IMG/VR virus record: IMGVR_UViG_3300025929_000708
Coordinates: 1 to 22,934 of that record
Length of the DNA: 22,934 nt
Reading direction: 5' to 3' (one strand)
Source: a virus
The translations under genes were made by a program, and so were the position numbers. Under the pieces are notes generated by a model. That model saw nothing but the letters and a program-made list of their open reading frames with translations. It did no database searches and was not told where the DNA came from. Positions 20,250 through 22,934 of this stretch are shown piece after piece (the stretch's first letter is position 1; each line of letters opens with the position of its first letter).

Positions 20250-20495
20250 TCAGTCCCCCGGTTCGCGGTCGCTGAGTTCGTCGACGAGCTGCGCGCCGAT
20301 GGGGTCGGCGGAGCGCTGGATCTCGTCGACTCGCTCGGCTCGCAGCACGAGGACGCTGGCGCGCGTGTCGTCGAAGATGATCCACGGATGTTCTTCGCGG
20401 AAGCTGATGGCGTCGACGGTGCGGATGTCCTTGGCGGCCTCAAGGCTCGGGGCCAGGGTGATGGTGTACCGGTAGACGGGGATCTGCGCGCCCAT
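20250..20495 (-). CDS. Unknown 81-residue phage protein
   Basis: The gene starts at an ATG with AGGAAGG 6 bases upstream. The short product alternates strand-like and helix-like segments (PVYRYTITLAP, then WIIFDDTRASVLVL, then an acidic tail ERVDEIQRSADPI) and looks like a compact alpha/beta fold. There is no membrane segment, Cys pair or catalytic motif. It is the first of three small genes between the large terminase and the portal, a place where phages often carry accessory genes. The next start follows its stop after a single base, so the two are probably co-translated. I do not recognise the family. Confidence 0.7.
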   Translation of the reverse strand: MGAQIPVYRYTITLAPSLEAAKDIRTVDAISFREEHPWIIFDDTRASVLVLRAERVDEIQRSADPIGAQLVDELSDREPGD

Positions 20496-20511
20496 AGCCG
20501 ACCTTCCTGGT

Positions 20512-20527
20512 TCGCACGCCAGTTCGA
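20512..20527. repeat. Intergenic dyad element, copy 2 (after large terminase)
   Basis: Read on the minus strand this is TCGAAC-TGGC-GTGCGA, one base different from the copy at 17878-17893, which lies on the plus strand. It falls in the 40-base gap between the large terminase stop and the next gene, 8 bases after that stop and directly before the AGGAAGG ribosome site. No -10 sequence is evident at the spacing seen for other copies. Confidence 0.6.
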
Positions 20528-20535
20528 GGGTGAGT

Positions 20536-21786
20536 CTACGCGGCTAGTTCGAGGATGGACTGCCAGACCGAGTGGGTCGTCTTGCACCCGTACCGCAGCG
20601 CGTCGACGCCGTGGTCCGCGAGCTTGATCGGCTTGTCCTCGCCCTTGCGCTGCGCGGCCTCGTCCCAGCTGTAGCCCGGGATCTCCTCGATCAGCGCCGG
20701 GCACGCCGTGGAGATACGCAGCAGGCCGGCGGACAACAGCGTCGAGACCAGCCGTATCCCGTCCAGGACGGCGTTGTCGGCGGCCCAGCTGGCGATGCCG
20801 TCGGCGTGCAGCTGCACCCGGAACGAGGTGGCGGAGGGGTCGACCACCGTGTACCGCGGCGTGACTCCGCGGCCGGCCGAGCCGGGGATCGGGATCTGCT
20901 TGAGCCAGCCGCGCAGCCGGCCGGAGTACTCGCTGTCTGCGAGCTGGCGGCGCTGGGCGCGCGAGTCGTAGCGCCACTCGTCGACCGCGTACAGCCGGTT
21001 GTCCACGCCGAGGCCGAGCAGCACGGCGTGGAAGGGGTTCGCGGTGCCGTAGTCGATCGAGCAGGCCAGCCAGTCGGCGATGCGCGGGGTGTTGGCGACC
21101 ACGTGCCGTTTGGGGTCCCACATGTCGTAGACGGCGCCTTCGGCCATGACCCAGCGGCCGAGGATGAATCTCCTGTGCCATAGGCCGGTGTACTGGCGTT
21201 TGAGGTACGCGACGAACGCGGGGTCGAGGAAGGGGTTGTCGTCGATGGTGAAGTGGAAGACGCGGGTGTCGCTGTCGCGCCGGTCGATCCAGTCTTTCTT
21301 CAGCCAGTGGTGCGGGCTGTCGGGGTTGGTGGTGGCGATCAGCTTCGCGCCGGCGACGGACATGCGGGCGACGAGCTGCTGGAAGGTCGCTTGCGGCCAT
21401 GTGGAGACCTCGTCTCCGTAGGCGCTGGCGACGGTCATGCCGCGGACTTTCTCCTCGGATTTGATGTCGTTGGCGCCCAGCACCCAGAAGGTGCGCCCCA
21501 GGATGGTGCCGGTGTCCGCGCCCGGGGTGTAGTGGACGGTGCGCGCCAGCGGCCCGAAGATGCTGCGTTCGCGCAGGACGTTGATGACGTTGCGCTCGAC
21601 GGTCTGCTTGGTCTTGCCCATCATGACCAGGTCGCCGCTGGGCGGCGCGTTGCGCACCATGTCGAACCACTTGAGGTCCGCTGCGATGCTCTTGCCGCTG
21701 CGCACCGCGCCGTGGAGCACGTTCACGCGGCCGTCGGCCTGGTTGATGGTCCGGACCTGCTTGTCCGACAGGCTCGGTGCGTTCAC
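20536..21786 (-). CDS. terL: Terminase large subunit (packaging ATPase and nuclease)
   Basis: The protein drives DNA into the prohead and cuts genome units. I place the start at the GTG of the GTGA overlap (416 residues). The frame stays open upstream, but that part is a shadow of the small terminase. Walker A is GAVRSGKS (26-33), Walker B ends in YGDE (123-126), and ATTNP (151-155) is the coupling motif. The RNase H-like nuclease domain shows three acidic sites: SIDYGTANP (Asp245), VVDPSA (Asp316) and DHGVDALRYG (Asp391/Asp395). Motif set and length fit the PBSX/Terminase_6 type. The gene is intact. A 40-base gap with a dyad element follows it. Headful versus cohesive-end packaging cannot be decided from this gene alone. 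Confidence 0.95.
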   Translation of the reverse strand: MNAPSLSDKQVRTINQADGRVNVLHGAVRSGKSIAADLKWFDMVRNAPPSGDLVMMGKTKQTVERNVINVLRERSIFGPLARTVHYTPGADTGTILGRTFWVLGANDIKSEEKVRGMTVASAYGDEVSTWPQATFQQLVARMSVAGAKLIATTNPDSPHHWLKKDWIDRRDSDTRVFHFTIDDNPFLDPAFVAYLKRQYTGLWHRRFILGRWVMAEGAVYDMWDPKRHVVANTPRIADWLACSIDYGTANPFHAVLLGLGVDNRLYAVDEWRYDSRAQRRQLADSEYSGRLRGWLKQIPIPGSAGRGVTPRYTVVDPSATSFRVQLHADGIASWAADNAVLDGIRLVSTLLSAGLLRISTACPALIEEIPGYSWDEAAQRKGEDKPIKLADHGVDALRYGCKTTHSVWQSILELAA

Positions 21787-22274
21787 GCGTCGCCGAGCTC
21801 CGCGGCGCGCCGGGCGACCGCGTCCATGAACCCGTCCAGCACCGACTTGGCCTCGTCGATCGTGCCGTCGCCGTCGCGCTCGATGAGCCGCACGTGCGCG
21901 TTCACGGCGGTGGACACGGCCTGCATCAGCGTGCGCTTGGCGTCGAACGGCGGCTCTTGCACCTGCTTCTCGTTGTAGGTGTTGTCCTTGCCGCCGAAGG
22001 ACCAGATCGTGGTCGGCTCCCATAGCTGCTCGCGCAGTTTCTCGGCGTCGGCGAGCAGGTTGTCCGCGAGGGCGGCGCGCCGCTGCGCCATGTCCGCCTG
22101 CCTGGCCTTCACGGCGGCGGCGGTCGCCGTCCGGTCGAACGAGCCCTCGGGTGCGTAGCGGCTCACTGTGCGCGGCGAAACGCCGAGCTGGCGGGCGATT
22201 TCGTTGCAGCCGAGGCCGTGCGCGGCAAGGTCCCTGATGCGCTCGATCACGTCGTCCGGCGTCGGGTCGTGCAC
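21783..22274 (-). CDS. terS: Terminase small subunit (DNA-recognition subunit)
   Basis: The 163-residue product starts at a GTG with AGGAGG 6 bases upstream. Residues about 8-40 form a helix-turn-helix (VIERIRDLAAHGLGCNEI, then ARQLGVSPRTVSRY), like the resolvase or HTH_23-type domains that small terminases use to bind the packaging site. The middle is helical and charged (about residues 54-85), suited to ring oligomerisation, and the C-terminus is acidic and helical, suited to contact with the large subunit. The length is usual for the family. The stop codon overlaps the large-subunit start by 4 bases (GTGA), the classic coupled pair. The assignment rests on the HTH plus this position. The cognate packaging site was not identified. 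Confidence 0.85.
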   Translation of the reverse strand: MHDPTPDDVIERIRDLAAHGLGCNEIARQLGVSPRTVSRYAPEGSFDRTATAAAVKARQADMAQRRAALADNLLADAEKLREQLWEPTTIWSFGGKDNTYNEKQVQEPPFDAKRTLMQAVSTAVNAHVRLIERDGDGTIDEAKSVLDGFMDAVARRAAELGDA

Positions 22275-22367
22275 TGCGGGCCTCCTGCGCGCGACGTCGG
22301 ATGGGAATGGGGCAGTGCGGGTTCGAACCTTTGATCGAAGTGTAGGGCGCGGTGGGCGCAGGCGACG
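22275..22367 (-). promoter_or_regulatory. Probable start region of the late operon, upstream of the small terminase
   Basis: This 93-base stretch lies between the terminator-like hairpin and the small terminase start and holds no gene. It contains a dyad at 22323-22338 and, just upstream on the minus strand, a weak -10-like TACACT (22344-22339). With that -10, the dyad would overlap the transcription start, as an operator would. No convincing -35 is seen. An AGGAGG ribosome site sits 6 bases before the terminase GTG. A packaging site (cos or pac) could also be here, but I see no recognisable one. Confidence 0.4.
22323..22338. repeat. Intergenic dyad element, copy 1 (before small terminase)
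   Basis: The sequence is TCGAAC-CTTT-GATCGA, two 6-base arms that match as an inverted repeat at five of six positions around a 4-base spacer. It belongs to a family of five 16-bp elements with the shape TCGAAC-N4-GTKCGA, all in gaps between genes. This copy and the one at 12511 are the most divergent. Confidence 0.5.
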
Positions 22368-22397
22368 GCCCCGAGTTCCGGTTGTGGAACTCGGGGC
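22368..22397 (-). terminator. Strong hairpin, probable intrinsic terminator
   Basis: A perfect 12-bp inverted repeat (GCCCCGAGTTCC and its complement) encloses a 6-base loop, 4 bases after the stop codon of the 61-residue gene. No T-tract follows on the minus strand. High-GC actinobacteria often use hairpin terminators without a U-run, so termination is likely but not shown. It separates the two upstream genes from the terminase-led late operon. Confidence 0.7.
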
Positions 22398-22401
22398 GTG
22401 G

Positions 22402-22587
22402 TCATCGTCTGGCGCCGTACCCGAGTCGGTGTCCGATGTGCCAGCCGTGGCACCATCGGCAGTGGTAGGCGTGCATGTAGTAGGGGCTGGCGAACCGCGT
22501 GCGCAGGAGGGCTGTGAGGGCTGCTTGTGCTTGTTCGCGTGTGTCGTGTCTGCGTTTGCGCCGGCAGGAGCGGCGGCCGGTGGTCAT
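22402..22587 (-). CDS. Unknown 61-residue basic protein with HC-x2-CH zinc-like motif
   Basis: The protein starts at the ATG of an ATGA junction with the upstream gene (22584-22587) and is 61 residues long. The N-terminus is very basic (SCRRKRRHDTREQAQAAL). The second half carries a cluster of Cys, His and Trp: YHCRWCHGWHIGHR. This resembles the small phage proteins that pair a helix with a treble-clef-like metal knuckle, but only one CxxC pair is present, so zinc binding is a guess; Cys8 and the histidines could supply the other ligands. A small nucleic-acid-binding protein is plausible from charge alone. The gene ends 4 bases before a strong hairpin, so it is probably the last gene of its transcript. 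Confidence 0.65.
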   Translation of the reverse strand: MTTGRRSCRRKRRHDTREQAQAALTALLRTRFASPYYMHAYHCRWCHGWHIGHRLGYGARR

Positions 22588-22916
22588 CGCGTTGCCTCGC
22601 CGAGGTAGGCGCGGGCCGCGGCGAGCGCGGCGGTCCACTCGGGGCGCGGGCCGACGAGGGTTTGCAGGACGCGGCCGTAGTCGTCTTCGTGGGCGTTCCA
22701 GTAGGCCATCTCCGCTCCGATGGCGTCGTACTGGTCGGCGACCGCGAGCGCGACGGCTGGGTGCAGTCCGGCGATGTGCTCGGCGTCGAGCCATCCAACG
22801 TTGTCGGCGACGGGTTGCACTGCGGGGAAGGTGTGGAGGTTGCAGGGTTTGGTGGGGTCGATGGCGTTGCCGATGTGCCATGGGCCCGGGCTGGCCGCTG
22901 CTGCTCGTTCGCGCAT
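22584..22916 (-). CDS. Unknown small phage protein, possibly 5'-truncated by the window edge
   Basis: The frame encodes 110 residues from an ATG at 22916, but it stays open to the right edge of the window and no Shine-Dalgarno sequence precedes that ATG, so the true start may lie outside. Near the N-terminus is the run RERAAAASPGPWHIG, and further on WLDAEHIAGLHPAVALAVAD. This layout, an Ala-rich helix, a PGPW turn, then a DAEHIA...HPAVALA helix, recurs in many small actinophage proteins of unknown role (recalled, not searched). It has no catalytic motif, membrane segment or signal peptide. It ends in a 4-base ATGA overlap with the next gene, so the two are probably translated together. Both belong to the transcription unit upstream of the late operon. 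Function unknown. Confidence 0.7.
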   Translation of the reverse strand: MRERAAAASPGPWHIGNAIDPTKPCNLHTFPAVQPVADNVGWLDAEHIAGLHPAVALAVADQYDAIGAEMAYWNAHEDDYGRVLQTLVGPRPEWTAALAAARAYLGEATR

Positions 22917-22934
22917 GAGTGTGGCGGCGCGGCG

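Noticed and set aside
22247-22798. 183-codon minus-strand frame across the terminator region
   Set aside because: It runs through the 12-bp hairpin and the small terminase leader, is dominated by Arg/Pro/Ser/Thr, and overlaps two better supported genes in another frame.

Overview
The window looks like the late (structural) half of the genome of a tailed actinobacterial virus with a long non-contractile tail (siphovirus), or of a prophage of this kind. Every gene I can support lies on the minus strand, so the gene order reads from the right end to the left. Composition is strongly GC-rich with GC-rich third codon positions, GTG starts are frequent, and genes are packed with ATGA, GTGA or TGATG junctions. 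This is typical of phages of Streptomyces and related high-GC Actinobacteria. The exact host cannot be read from the sequence. No integrase, repressor, attachment site, tRNA or rRNA gene is visible, so free phage and prophage cannot be told apart.

Right end (22.9-22.4 kb): two small unknown genes end at a strong 12-bp hairpin (22368-22397), a likely transcription boundary. Packaging and head (22.3-12.6 kb): small and large terminase, three small unknown genes, portal, scaffold, major capsid protein, a putative decoration protein, a small Cys/His-motif protein, two head-tail connectors, a MuF-like minor head protein and two small unknown genes. Tail (12.4-1.6 kb): a putative tail terminator, an HK97 gp10-like protein, three small unknown proteins, the major tail protein, a tail assembly chaperone pair joined by a programmed -1 frameshift, an 884-residue tape measure protein, a distal or minor tail protein, a 937-residue tail-tip protein with FN3-like domains, and a fibre-like protein with Cys-Thr-Ser repeats. 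Lysis (1.6-0 kb): a DUF1906 glycoside-hydrolase-like protein (candidate endolysin), a coiled-coil protein and two small membrane proteins (candidate holins).

The least expected signal lies in the few non-coding gaps. Two short element families recur there. One is a 9-mer, CCGTTTCGG, present as a pair with exactly 23 bp start-to-start in front of the portal, scaffold and capsid genes. The other is a 16-bp imperfect dyad, TCGAAC-N4-GTKCGA, found in five gaps: before the small terminase, after the large terminase, before the portal, before the scaffold and before the tail module. I saw no such sites inside genes. Together they look like a regulatory layer that could set the expression of head and tail modules separately within an otherwise continuous late operon. 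This is inference from sequence pattern only.
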